Both the position numbers and the translations under genes were made by a program. This document shows, one piece after another, positions 10,701 to 20,640 of a stretch of 64,000 bases of DNA. Under the pieces are notes generated by a model. That model was given only the letters and a program-made list of their open reading frames with translations, did not search any database and had not been told where the DNA came from. Numbering within the stretch: position 1 is the stretch's first letter; every line of letters starts with the position of its first letter. Source of the DNA: Myxocyprinus asiaticus (Eukaryota > Chordata > Actinopteri > Cypriniformes > Catostomidae); the NCBI RefSeq assembly GCF_019703515.2, contig NC_059346.1:49769501-49833500 (forward strand), given 5' to 3'.

Positions 10701-12125
10701 ACTTTTTCAAATATTTGACTTCCAATAATCCATGCAACAGAAATGCATAAAATTATGTGGCAAACCTGTTCCAGGTCCTGCACCATCGCATCCTGATTGC
10801 AATTTAATATGCGGCTGAAAAGCTTGACAATTTGTTTGTCATTGAGGTTGTAGACATTCTTTATCACTCCTGGGAGGAGAAGCTTCACTGTTAGATACAA
10901 ATCTCCTTTGAATTTATCTGTAAAGACATGGAAGAGGGAGATTAACAGAGCAAAAACAGCGTACAATCAAAAATATGTTCTTTGAAATAATTTTAAATCA
11001 GTTTTTATTTGTTCATGACAAGCCCAAATTATCCTGTTGACACCAAAGAGACATGCTCACCTCCACCAGAGCCTTTTGTCAAGAAATCTTTGATAATCTC
11101 AGTCTTTGCATTGTAGCTCGACTTCTCTGCCACTAAGGCACACAGTTTGCGGAACTCCCGCAGCAGGCAGTCTTTATGGTTGGGGTCACATAGCTGAGCT
11201 GATAAAGCACTACCCTGAGTGGGTTTGGCTGGAGATGGTCCAGGACTGGAAGAGGACGAACCAGCCTTGGTAGCTAATGAGGACATTGAGTGGTTTGTAA
11301 GGTGACATACATTTCCTTTAGTTAGCAGAGAAGAGCATGAGAACATAAAATGACAAATCAGGTTTATGCATCTATATCATTATGGTCCAAACTTAACAAA
11401 AGTATCATGGGGGCAAAAATGTATTTAAATGGACGTTATGTTTTCTCAGTTCTCCTCACGGCCATCGGCAGGTGTGGAAATAGTTCATTTTTGGCCTTGT
11501 ATCTAATGTTTACATCTATGCTTTAACAAAAATGCAGTTACATTTAGCATGATACATGCAAGTAAAATAACATTTTGTGTCTGAGTTTTTTTGAGTTTTG
11601 TACCTGTGAAGCCAGAAAACTTGCGAGGGGCATTGACTGTTGGATCAGCCAGCGGTGCTGACAGTTGCCCGCTGTTATTTAACTTAGCTTGCACTTTCTT
11701 CTTAGGGCTTGCATTGGCTTTGGCTGCCAATTCTGTCAAAGAGAAGAGAGGCTCCTTAGCACATGCCAGGTCTGCAGTAATGGCTGATGTAAACTAAACA
11801 AAAACAACAAAACACTCATAGGGCACAGCACTCCAATACCTGAAACATGTTTATTGATTAGGTCTTTATCCTCATCCTGAAGTTCCTGCCATCCCTCCAG
11901 CTCTGTGATATCCTCGATTTTCTTTGTGGTAGCACGAGCTCTCTCAAGCTTCTCAAAGATGCACTTCACGTGGTACCACTCCTTCATTTCCCCTGCAGAC
12001 TCACTGAACGGGTTTGGCACTATTTTGCCAATGCGCACCAGTCCTTTCATTATCTTGTCCTTGCATTTCTTGCAGCCCGCAGTGCCACGCTTGGCATATT
12101 CCACACAGTACCTCTGTTCTGCCAT
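1794..12125 (-). CDS. lig3: DNA ligase III (whole gene, 20 coding exons)
   Basis: ATP-dependent DNA ligase that seals nicks in base-excision and single-strand-break repair, in alternative end joining, and in mitochondria. Twenty exons with AG/GT boundaries join in consistent phase to 2,772 nt, i.e. 923 codons plus stop, close to the nuclear form of human LIG3-alpha (922). Domain order: PARP-like zinc finger (C18, C21, H52, C55), DNA-binding domain (about 170-390), adenylation domain with KYDGER (catalytic Lys421), EGLVLKD (568-574) and a W-LKVKKDY motif (586-593), OB-fold with RFPR near 716-719, basic serine-rich linker with NLS-like AKRKLPTKK, and a C-terminal BRCT (847-923) that in this family binds XRCC1. 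The start ATG (12123-12125) is the conserved MAEQ start of the nuclear form. No frameshift or internal stop was found, so the gene looks functional. Confidence 0.97.
2554..2628 (-). CDS. lig3: lig3 coding exon 19: linker
   Basis: Residues 822-846. Chosen acceptor ATAAAG keeps the frame open; the alternative AG three bases downstream leads to an early stop. Poorly conserved linker, so this is the least certain exon. Confidence 0.8.
2779..2840 (+). repeat. fragment of a common fish interspersed repeat
   Basis: The stretch 'ACATTTACATTCAGTCATTT ... GCAGATGCTTTTAT' resembles a repeat fragment seen very often in teleost genomes (recall, not searched). It abuts the truncated left end of the next element. 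Confidence 0.45.
2845..4250 (-). mobile_element. Tc1-like element in a lig3 intron
   Basis: Long imperfect terminal inverted repeats: 2850-3000 pairs with the reverse complement of 4070-4230 (shared blocks TCATTTTGGCTCTGTA, ATATGTGATTGAAG and CAGACTGTCAGCTTTAA). Between them is a minus-strand transposase fragment. The left outer end seems lost. It lies in the intron between lig3 exons 18 and 19, in the same orientation as the gene. Confidence 0.75.
3120..3395 (-). pseudogene. Tc1-like transposase fragment
   Basis: About 90 codons containing SDPKHT and [12 protein letters not shown], matching the DNDPKHT / SPDLNPIEHLW block around the second and third catalytic acids of Tc1 transposases. Only the C-terminal part of a roughly 340-residue protein remains, and no N-terminal helix-turn-helix region is visible, so it cannot be active. 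Confidence 0.75.
4314..4408 (-). CDS. lig3: lig3 coding exon 18: basic linker
   Basis: Residues 790-821. Basic sequence [16 protein letters not shown] resembles a nuclear localisation signal. Phase 1 in, phase 0 out. Confidence 0.88.
4526..4676 (-). CDS. lig3: lig3 coding exon 17: linker to BRCT
   Basis: Residues 740-790. [17 protein letters not shown], then a serine/glycine-rich low-complexity linker. A (CA)n microsatellite (4726-4778) lies 50 bp upstream in the flanking intron. Confidence 0.93.
4726..4778. repeat. (CA)n microsatellite
   Basis: About 26 uninterrupted CA units in the lig3 intron upstream of exon 17, flanked by an A-rich tract. Confidence 0.98.
5005..5151 (-). CDS. lig3: lig3 coding exon 16: OB-fold motif VI
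   Basis: Residues 691-739 ([31 protein letters not shown]). Contains the arginine-rich motif VI needed for ATP-dependent self-adenylation. Confidence 0.96.
5473..5547 (-). CDS. lig3: lig3 coding exon 15: OB-fold
   Basis: Residues 666-690 ([19 protein letters not shown]). Exactly 25 codons, phase 0 at both ends. Confidence 0.94.
5656..5798 (-). CDS. lig3: lig3 coding exon 14: OB-fold
   Basis: Residues 618-665 ([31 protein letters not shown]). Donor AAA|GTAAAT, phase 0. Confidence 0.95.
5934..6057 (-). CDS. lig3: lig3 coding exon 13: motif V and start of OB-fold
   Basis: Residues 577-618 ([16 protein letters not shown], then [17 protein letters not shown]). The basic motif V lysines (588, 590, 591) contact the nucleotide in this family. 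Confidence 0.95.
6160..6704 (+). mobile_element. Tc1-like MITE, copy 1 (in lig3 intron)
   Basis: Starts ACACTACCGGTCAAAAGTTT and ends with the inverted match AAAACTTTTGACCAGTAGTGT, each beside TA, the Tc1 target. The interior reads as a decayed transposase C-terminus on the plus strand and matches the copy at 52.4 kb in the opposite orientation. Lies between lig3 exons 12 and 13. Confidence 0.85.
6821..6898 (-). CDS. lig3: lig3 coding exon 12: adenylation domain motif IV
   Basis: Residues 551-576, with [12 protein letters not shown] containing motif IV (E568-G-L-V-L-K-D). The acceptor lies in a CAGAGAG stretch; the chosen AG keeps length and phase. Confidence 0.93.
7108..7195 (-). CDS. lig3: lig3 coding exon 11: adenylation domain
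   Basis: Residues 521-550 ([20 protein letters not shown]). Acceptor TTTCCAG, donor ACG|GTCAGT. Confidence 0.95.
7354..7433 (-). CDS. lig3: lig3 coding exon 10: adenylation domain motif III
   Basis: Residues 495-521 with [16 protein letters not shown], the motif III strand. The donor AA|GTGAGT leaves phase 2. Confidence 0.95.
7541..7810 (+). repeat. interspersed repeat with GGTGGTTGCT motif, copy 1
   Basis: Shares GGGTGGTTGCT, TCTATGATATTCTGGTCC and AAGGTATCATTC blocks with copies at 16.7 kb and 31.3-32.1 kb. No TIRs seen; class unknown. Confidence 0.6.
7894..8025 (-). CDS. lig3: lig3 coding exon 9: adenylation domain
   Basis: Residues 451-494 ([27 protein letters not shown]). The acidic D-x-E strand of the nucleotidyltransferase fold is present. 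Phase 0 at both ends. Confidence 0.95.
8131..8286 (-). CDS. lig3: lig3 coding exon 8: catalytic lysine
   Basis: Residues 399-450. Contains ligase motif I, KYDGERVQ, with Lys421 that takes the AMP. Identical in register to the human nuclear-form numbering. Acceptor TTCTTGCAG. Confidence 0.97.
9696..9864 (-). CDS. lig3: lig3 coding exon 7: end of DNA-binding domain
   Basis: Residues 342-398 ([18 protein letters not shown] ... MTPVQPML). MTPVQPML is the linker just before the catalytic core. Donor CTG|GTCTGA. Confidence 0.95.
9957..10034 (-). CDS. lig3: lig3 coding exon 6: DNA-binding domain
   Basis: Residues 316-342 ([20 protein letters not shown]). Acceptor TTCCCAG, donor GT|GTAAGT, phase 2 on both sides. 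Confidence 0.94.
10482..10648 (-). CDS. lig3: lig3 coding exon 5: DNA-binding domain
   Basis: Residues 261-316 ([35 protein letters not shown]). The donor AAA|GTCAGA is weak but is the only one that keeps phase 2 into the next exon. Confidence 0.92.
10766..10917 (-). CDS. lig3: lig3 coding exon 4: DNA-binding domain
   Basis: Residues 210-260, containing [20 protein letters not shown] and [10 protein letters not shown], almost unchanged across vertebrate LIG3. Donor CAG|GTTTGC, phase 0. Confidence 0.96.
11061..11273 (-). CDS. lig3: lig3 coding exon 3: start of DNA-binding domain
   Basis: Residues 139-210. A serine/proline-rich segment precedes the conserved [17 protein letters not shown], which opens the helical DNA-binding domain. 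Phase 1 at both ends. Confidence 0.95.
11604..11732 (-). CDS. lig3: lig3 coding exon 2: linker
   Basis: Residues 96-139. Acceptor TTTGACAG, donor CAG|GTACAA. Lysine- and alanine-rich linker ([10 protein letters not shown]) ending in the conserved RKFSGF motif. Confidence 0.93.
11840..12125 (-). CDS. lig3: lig3 coding exon 1: PARP-like zinc finger
   Basis: Residues 1-96. MAEQRYC start, then C18, C21, H52 and C55, the zinc ligands of the nick-sensing finger. Donor CAG|GTATTG, phase 1. The frame stays open 36 codons upstream of the ATG to a TAG at 12234-12236. Confidence 0.95.
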
Positions 12126-12233
12126 GTCTGGCCTTTCACTTTGCAACTTAGGCCAAGATATGTGGAAATAAGAGCCAGAGGTGCAGCTGCAGAAGTTGTC
12201 GTATTTGTGGCTCAGAAAAATACGCCACTGGGG
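12126..12233 (-). other. lig3: open stretch upstream of the lig3 nuclear start
   Basis: Thirty-six codons in frame with the MAEQ start are open up to TAG 12234-12236 and encode no ATG. Vertebrate LIG3 has a mitochondrial leader in front of MAEQ that is removed after import. This stretch could be its C-terminal part, reached by splicing at CCCCAG (ending 12228) or TTCTGCAG, but no in-frame upstream exon could be joined. Confidence 0.4.
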
Positions 12234-12333
12234 CTAGATACAAAGCCCCAACTAAATAGAAGAATCCTAGAAAACTGGAGATATTGATGACTTTGAGTTA
12301 CACTAAATAAAGTTTTTTTTTTTTTTTTTTTTT

Positions 12334-12399
12334 ACAAAGTGTTGGCAGAGATGATGTGCAGAGTGTCCTTAATGCCTCGCCAAAGCAAAGACTTTGCAT
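12334..12399 (-). other. lig3: candidate mitochondrial leader start for lig3
   Basis: ATG at 12397-12399 opens MQSLCFGEALRTLCTSSLPT, acid-poor, hydroxylated and with an arginine, like a mitochondrial targeting peptide and like the LRALS block of the human leader. It then runs into 21 adenines (seven lysines) and stops four codons later. CTTT|GTAAAA could be a splice donor (phase 1), but the good downstream acceptors are phase 0 or 2. A strong acceptor, TTCTCTTTTTCTCAG, lies just upstream at about 12441, implying a further 5' exon. Confidence 0.35.
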
Positions 12400-12444
12400 A
12401 AAGTTCAGTAAGATCCCATCCTACACAGCAGTGGTGAATCTGAG

Positions 12445-13400
12445 AAAAAGAGAAGAACAGTTTTAATGTTTAAAAAGCATTCAGGGCTATTTAAACATCT
12501 TTCCGATTAAATTAACTATTGTGTGTAAATCTAGGCTGTGAGGGGGCGGACAAGCTGCATTGTACTAACGACTGCTAACACAATGAAATTTAAATATAAT
12601 CACAGGTAACCTTAGCCAAACGGCTCCAGGAAAAATATAACGTCTCAAATAACATGTGCCGAAATTACCACACGATAATAATAGAACGTTAAATAAGTCG
12701 CATTCATTTTCGGGTGGCACTGTTTACGTGTCGCTTTGTTTATCAACGTGGAATTAGCACGCATGCTAATCTTAGCTGAGCTTTGTGGCAGACGTTAATG
12801 TCAATGAATGTCAATTTACCTCTGTTTTTATTGCATTTCCATTGATTCCAGGCTTCTCATGTAATGATTTGCATTTTAAGAACAACTTAAATATGTACTG
12901 TAGTAGTCAAAGAGGATGATCTGCGGACTGTGTACAGTCAGAGATAATTTAGCAGAGACGGGCCACTTCTATTAAAATGAATGGGAGAAACTGGAATGCC
13001 CAACCATGAAGCTCTAGCGCCCAACGGTCAACGGATGTAGAAAGGAAGTCCCGCCTTACAGGTAAAAGAGCCAATCACCTTTTAGATACAGACATCGACT
13101 GTCAATCAACTCTAGAACGCGCATGCTCATTAGCTATACAAGACGGGAAAATTGCGTTTTGTAGCGTAATGTGAGGTAAAGAATCACAATTTATGATACC
13201 AGTCTTGTCAGATTTAATTACTGATTTGAAATATATTCTTTGGTCGTAATCATGACCAACCGTTTTTGAGATTTTAGTCTTTCTTCATTCAAGTAGAAAG
13301 GAGCTGCACTGGCATGACTGGAAATAGTCTCCCGAGAGCGTTACAAAGATGGCCGACAGTGGACTGACTTGCTAGAGAGACTTTAGTACAGTCCCCTTTA
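12445..13400 (-). promoter_or_regulatory. lig3: probable lig3 promoter and 5' region
   Basis: Less AT-rich than its surroundings, with scattered CpGs (ACGCGCATGC near 13117; CAAAGATGGCCGAC near 13346, a YY1-like AAGATGGC). No TATA box was found at a defined start. Placement rests on its position upstream of lig3; the start site and any bidirectional partner cannot be fixed from sequence. Confidence 0.45.
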
Positions 13401-13463
13401 AATCATACGAGCGTTTCCTCTTTGTTTGGAAGTATTTCCTGTGCAGTGCGCATGTGCATTAGA

Positions 13464-13466
<3 letters not shown>

Positions 13467-13513
<47 letters not shown>
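13467..13513. repeat. (TC)n microsatellite
   Basis: About 23 TC units 5' of lig3. Confidence 0.97.
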
Positions 13514-13514
<1 letters not shown>

Positions 13515-13599
13515 AAAACACATTAATAGTGCATACGGGGAGACACAATACAATTCTTCAAATTCTCCACAAAATTACTTGTATTAAACTAGTGAATAT

Positions 13600-13601
<2 letters not shown>

Positions 13602-13651
<50 letters not shown>
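13602..13651. repeat. (TA)n microsatellite
   Basis: About 25 TA units; a poly-A run follows at 13741-13764. Confidence 0.97.
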
Positions 13652-13654
<3 letters not shown>

Positions 13655-13784
13655 AATACATATTCTTCCTTAATATTCTTACACTTTCCAAATTAAATTA
13701 AATAAATTACTTATTCTATCAGAAGAGATGTTTGAGTAGCCAAAAAAAAAAAAAAAAAAAAAAATTTACTTTTGTGCCGCCTTT

Positions 13785-14655
13785 ATTTATTTTTGGCACT
13801 TCAAAGTTCTGGTCACCATTCACTTCCATGGTGTGGACCTACAGAGCTGAAATATTCTTCTAAAAATCTTTGTGCTTAGCAAAATAAAGACAGTAAACAA
13901 CAGTAAATGATGAGATAATTTGTATATTTTCAGGTGAACTCATTTAATTGTATAGATTTTTGCCAACATTGAGCTGCACCAGACAGTATCTCTGATTGCA
14001 CTGTACAACCAGTCAGAAATCGTCTGTTTTAATGTCATTTCTTGCAGTTGGCACATTATTATCATTTGGCAGTAGCACACAAGAATTAATAACTTTTGAT
14101 AACAATATTTTACTTAGAACAATTTTAACAAAAACAAACAAACAAACAAACAAACAAAAATATATTGTTTTTAAACAGCCTTCCGAATATGCCCCCCGTC
14201 TGCTATTGATTAAACTTACTGATAGTCCTGCCCCCAACTCACACGATTGGATGAGTCAGTGTCGCTGGGTCAGGCTGGACGTGTCACTCAGAACAAACAG
14301 ACGATTTTTTAATAGCACCACAGAGACACATTGCTTACAGTTTTTAAGAAAATGAACCTACAAATGGCTTACTTATAGTTGTCGCCGCATAAGCTGGAAT
14401 AGGAGAAAGTAACACCACAAAAGTTACACACTTTAGCTTCAAATTCCTGCCTGTTTGCACACAAAGCTATCAAGACTTGGAATACAGCACACAAGTCTCA
14501 TGCATCACTTTTATGGTGTCATTTGTGTCAGTCCTCTTCAATTATGTGGATAAAAGTGGTCTGTTAATCCTTTAAAAATGTAGGTTTGAAATGACATGAG
14601 AGTAAGTAATTATTAGAAAATAAGAAATGTCATTTTTGGGTGAACTATCCCTCTA
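13785..14655. repeat. interspersed repeat remnants
   Basis: Phrases such as CACCATTCACTTCCATGGTG and TCATTTTTGGGTGAACTATC match the repeat fragments at 25.9 kb and 43.2 kb. An (AAAC)n tract sits at 14130-14160. Probably one decayed DNA element with an insertion; the ends were not defined. Confidence 0.5.
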
Positions 14656-16699
14656 ATTTCGTTTCATCTCACTGCCACATGAGGACAGCAGATATCTTTT
14701 GTTATCGGTCCTGTATATACTCGACTTTCTGGGAAGGCACGATGCAAGTTTCTAGTCTCTTTAAAAATCATTGTAGAAGCTACACACTGTCAGTTTAATA
14801 TGTTAGACAATATATTAAGACATAATGTACAGTATATGATGGGGACATGAAAATTGAATAAATGAAAAATCAATGTTTAATTTAGTCAAGGTAACCTGTT
14901 TGTATTTGAGCTTTTTTTTAATCCAGAAAAGATAAAAAAAAAAAAAAAAAAAATTAAAGGGAAGAAAATTTCAAGTGTGCTTTCAGCTGGGATGAGGCGC
15001 GATGTCTGCAGTGCTTTTCGCCAACTCAATTAGGGAGTAAAAGATGGGTCCCAAAGGACGGACAGAGCGGAAACGAATTGAATGACTCATCTTGTCAGTG
15101 ATGGCTTGTTCACAATTAAAAACAAATTAAATGACAATGAAGCAGAATGATTAAAGAAGGGAAATGGCCTTATAACAATAGAAATGAGTGATTCTTAAAT
15201 GGAGCACACACAATTAGTTTGTCCATTGCACACTGAAAGGTTAAAACAAGATATATCATTATTTATTTACATGGCATTGGCTTCGTAAAGAAATTGTGCG
15301 CTGCAAAAAAACAAAAAAACAAAAAACAAAAACAATACACACACACACACACACACAGTATATATATATATAAAGGGTTTTTGTCTTGTTTTTCAGTAAA
15401 TGATCTCAACATCCATAAAGCATCCTTAAATTTGTCGGAAAAGAAGACCTAATATATTATGTCATTTGAATAAATGCATTCCCTTTCATTTAATCTACCC
15501 TGAAGTACGTAAATTATATTCATAATAAGGCAAGCACAGACCTGCTCACTTTGAATGATACATTAGACAAGCTGCCTTCAGTCTCTCCCCAGGCTAATGA
15601 AAATGTGCATTGTAACATTATTGTTTCGATTGATTTCTGTCCAAGTCAATGTCAGAATATTTAGTCTTTTATTTATGATTCTCTTTTGCCACCACACCCA
15701 TTGCTGCCCTCATTTTTCTTCTCAACATAAATCAATATAGATCTTAAGAGTTTTCACTCTGTGCTTTTTCCTCATACCTGTCCATTTTTTTTCTCTCTCT
15801 CTCTCTGTCTCTTTTTTATTTTTTATTTTATTTTTTTATTTCCAATTAAGGTGTCACCAGGCATCCCTTATGCATGACCTTTAGGAGGCTGTAGTGCTGA
15901 GACAGGCAGAGAGGCCCACTGAAAATCTCTGCTCTGAGAGGCTGTAATGGGTATTTTTAGGATCAGCATGCGTGCAACTGCATTTAAATGTGCTTGAATT
16001 TAATGCAGACTCAGAGGGCCGGAATACTGTTGTATGAAAGGCCTTATTTATTTTATTTTATTTTATTTTTTATAAATAAACAATGTATAGTACGAGTGTG
16101 TGAGGTTTAGTCCATGATCCCTGACCTGTGTGGGTGTCACCACTGATGATTAAACTAGATTTTTACATTTTCTGGTGCTGAAACGTATTTTTAGTTGTAA
16201 ATGACGTAATACAGTAAAATAATGCATATTTTTTTTAACCTGTTCATGTGTTGGGATTGGGAATAAATAACCCTGATTGTCCCCACAGAGTGAGTTTTTT
16301 TCATCCATAAAACATTAAGTTCTAAAGAATGCAAAGAATGCAAAAACTGAGGACTGCAAACACAGAAAAAGACTGTCACTTATCATGACACTTTCCGCAC
16401 ACTAGAGGGGGATAGAGTATAAGAGGGTTATTTATCATTCAAAACATATCCCATCCACTCTGGATTAGTTGGCATGAAAACTGGATAGAGCATAGCAATT
16501 AGGAAGTAGTCATTGCTCCAAGACATCTAGAACTAGAACTAGAACGGGACTAGAACTCATGTATCAGTAGAGCTAGAGGAAAATTTATTCAAGCTTGAAT
16601 TGATGTAAAAATGACTGATGGGGGATGGCACTCATCAGTAATTCGTCTGAATTGGGTTGATTTCAGGGTACATGAACTTTCGGAAGCAACATGTTGATT
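14656..16699. other. no gene seen
   Basis: AT-rich sequence with poly-A at 14935-14954, a short (CA)n/(TA)n tract at 15338-15372 and pyrimidine-rich runs near 15785-15840. ORFs are short and unrecognised. Confidence 0.5.
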
Positions 16700-16870
16700 T
16701 TCTGTGTGATCATATTGGCCCAAGTCATAAGAGCCCAGCCCAAAGTCTCTATAGTATTCTGATCCCTATATCTCTGGGGTCCCTCCATCAATGAAAGTCT
16801 TAGGGATGTTTCTCCCATTTTACTATCTGGGAGGCAAAAAGCAGATTGCTTAGGAAGTCACATCATTATC
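16700..16870 (+). repeat. interspersed repeat, copy 2 (as at 7.5 kb)
   Basis: GGCCCAAGTCATAAGAGCCC and ATAGTATTCTGATCCC correspond to the copies at 7.5 kb and 31.3 kb in the same orientation. Confidence 0.55.
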
Positions 16871-17250
16871 TATGGATTGGTCTTCTTGTATGCAGTGTGA
16901 TAATCATTAGCCCTTCCTATCCACAAAGTGAAAAAATGTCTCAAAGAACAAGAGTGAAGAGTGATCGTTACGGGAAACAGAAGGGCTGTCACGCTGCACA
17001 TATTAGGACACTTTGATATGATTGCTGTCAAAGCTGTTGGATGTGAAGTGTGTTTCTGAGTGATTGATGACAGTATAATATAGTTTTGGGGATGGAGGCA
17101 ACATATGTGGTACATACTTCAAAACAATTATGCCATGATAACATCTATAATAACAGAATATCACAATATTAGGAACCAGTATCTCAATATCTCCTAACAT
17201 TAGAATATTTTAATTGGGAAGAAACTATTTTTTCAAAGTAGATTATGTCA

Positions 17251-17445
17251 CGGGTTGTGGTCCCATGGAAACCAGGAAGTAATCACATTCACATAATTGA
17301 TGGTGATGTTGCAGTTTTCCTCTTAGATTATGTTTTAATCCACTTACAGTTAGTTTTAGGGTTGGGGCATATGGTTCATTAAAATGCATTCCTGTTGACT
17401 GTATTACATCATTTACAACTAAAAAACTCTCTAAAAGTTTTTACA
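17251..17445 (+). repeat. interspersed repeat, partial copy (as at 39.8 kb)
   Basis: ATGGAAACCAGGAAGTAAT, TTTTAGGGTTGGGG and CATTCCTGTTGACTGTATTAC recur in order at 39767-39935, same orientation. Confidence 0.7.
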
Positions 17446-18807
17446 TTTTGATGAAAGATTACAGTGATTTTTTTTTTTTTACTTCGGAAACATATGCAGT
17501 GGTGAATCATGCACAACAAAATCAGGAATTAATTTTGACTTTAATCCTGCTGCTTTTGATGATAACAATCAGTGTTGCCCCAGCAGGAGGGTCCTAGTCT
17601 TTCAAATAAAACATTTAAATTGTTAAAGTATTTAATGATATGTTTATGGTGCTGCACAGTTTGTCCCTAGTTTTACATGAGTAATTTATACCACCCCATC
17701 AGCAGAATAGCAATCCTCCAGGTCAGGGGTCGGAAATAATTTCACAGAAAGCTTCATGCACTTATGGGCAATCACCAGGTCTTCTATGCAGTGTCAGCTG
17801 ATTTATCGGCTAAAGTTACTTCTCCATAATGGAAAGTAAAGGTAACGCTGCTTATAGAAAAACAATAAAAACGGAGAGATATAAATGAGGGTGTGCAAAG
17901 CAGAAAAAAACTAGTGTGTTAATGATTGGAGATGAAAATAAGATTAGCAAGCAGGAGAGAAAGTGTATACCACTGAAATTGAGCAAGTCAGGCAATGACT
18001 GCTAAAGAGAAGCTAAATAGTGAGAATGCAGAAAGTAGATGGTGTGATAGCAGAGACAAATGCTAGGCAGATAAGCTGAGATTACTTGAAAAGGCAATGT
18101 GGAAAAACAGAAGCAGGTAATGGGAAAAAAATACAGATAAGGGCGGGTATCGCTGAGAGAGAGATGAGAATTCTCTTGTTAAAGCTTACTAGGTTGAGAC
18201 AGATGGAGGGGAGGGAAACAACAGAGCATCACATTGCACACAAAACAACACTTGATTATGGTTACAATTGTGAGAGAGGTGCCAGTGTCAGCTCGGAGAA
18301 GAAAGGCTAGGTCTCCTGACACAGAGGAGAGAATGAGCAGCTCTAGAATTGGACATGGGGAAGGAGAAAGCACTTGATTGGCACCTTGAGAGATTGTTTT
18401 TTCACTAGTCTCTGGGCATTTATTCTCGCCTCCTCTAGCTTTTGAATGCAGGCTAGAGTATCTAATGTACATTTTTTAATCTAATGTATCTCCCTGATTT
18501 CTTAAGAAAACATAGGCCCTTTCATTATCATAATATAAAAAAAAAAAAAAAAAAAAAAAGACTTCTACAAGCTATGTTGCATGCTGAGGTGGGCCAGTTT
18601 TGTTTAATACCACAAGAGAGCACTCAACTCCCATGCAATAATCAGTTCAGACTTTGAATGCACAGATAGAGTCTGAGATTATGAAATAAAAAACTGTTTA
18701 TAACAACATCCTACATTCAGAGGGGTCCAAAAGTCTGAGATAATTTAAACTAAAAATACTGGATTTTGTAAAATGTAAAATAAATCGTATTTAACAAGAT
18801 TATGCAC
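17446..18807. other. no gene seen
   Basis: Includes a purine-rich stretch (about 17880-18330) and a poly-A run at 18537-18559. ORFs here are short with no recognisable motifs. Confidence 0.5.
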
Positions 18808-19030
18808 TACAGTTGTGCGCAAAAGTCTGCATACCCTTGGAGAATTGGTACTATATGTACCATTTTTAAAGAAAACATGAGTGAGCAGGCAAAACACATT
18901 TCTTTTATTTCTTATGGGATTCATATTCAACTGTAGGTTATAACAGAATGGCACAATCATAAAACAAAACATGGCAACAAAGAAAAAAAATGAAATGACC
19001 CCTGTTCAAAAGTCTGCATCCCCTTAGTAC

Positions 19031-20054
<1,024 letters not shown>

Positions 20055-20344
20055 GGCTCAGTATCTAGCCTGCTCAGTGCATCCACGTGAGAGCTAACAA
20101 ACCCATTGACTATTTATACACAGACACTATTTGCAATTTAAAAAGCCACAGGTATGGGAAATTAACCTTTAATTGCCATTTAAACCTGTGTGTGTCACCT
20201 TGTGTGTCTGTAACAAGGCCAAACATTCAAGGGTATGTAAACTTTTGATCAGGGCCATTTGGGTGATTTCTGTTATCATTATGATTTAAAAAGGAGCCAA
20301 ACAACTATGGGATAATAAATGGCTTCATATGATCACTAGCCTTA

Positions 20345-20380
20345 AATAAAAGACAGTTTTTTTTTTTTTTTTTTTTTTTT
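20345..20380. repeat. poly-T tract
   Basis: About 22 thymines within the Tc1-like element, a likely slippage or assembly-error site. Confidence 0.9.
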
Positions 20381-20640
20381 GCATGATCAGTCATATTTTC
20401 AAAATCAATGCCAAAATTTCACAATTTCTGCCAGGGTATGCAAATTTTGAGCACAACTGTATTTCTAGGTCACTAATAAAATGTAATCAAATGTAAATTT
20501 GTGAAATTGGCCATGTCCTTTCTTCCACAGGATGCTTTTGGGAACATTTTCAGATCATGTTGGATAACATGGATCATCAGGTTTTGAAGAAACTTGTGGA
20601 GTCCAGGCCAGCTCGAGTTCATGTTGTCAACATTCATGTT

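Noticed and set aside
11905..12287. Plus-strand ORFs of 88-105 codons opposite lig3 exon 1
   Set aside because: They are antisense shadows of the conserved zinc-finger exon; no independent motif or promoter.
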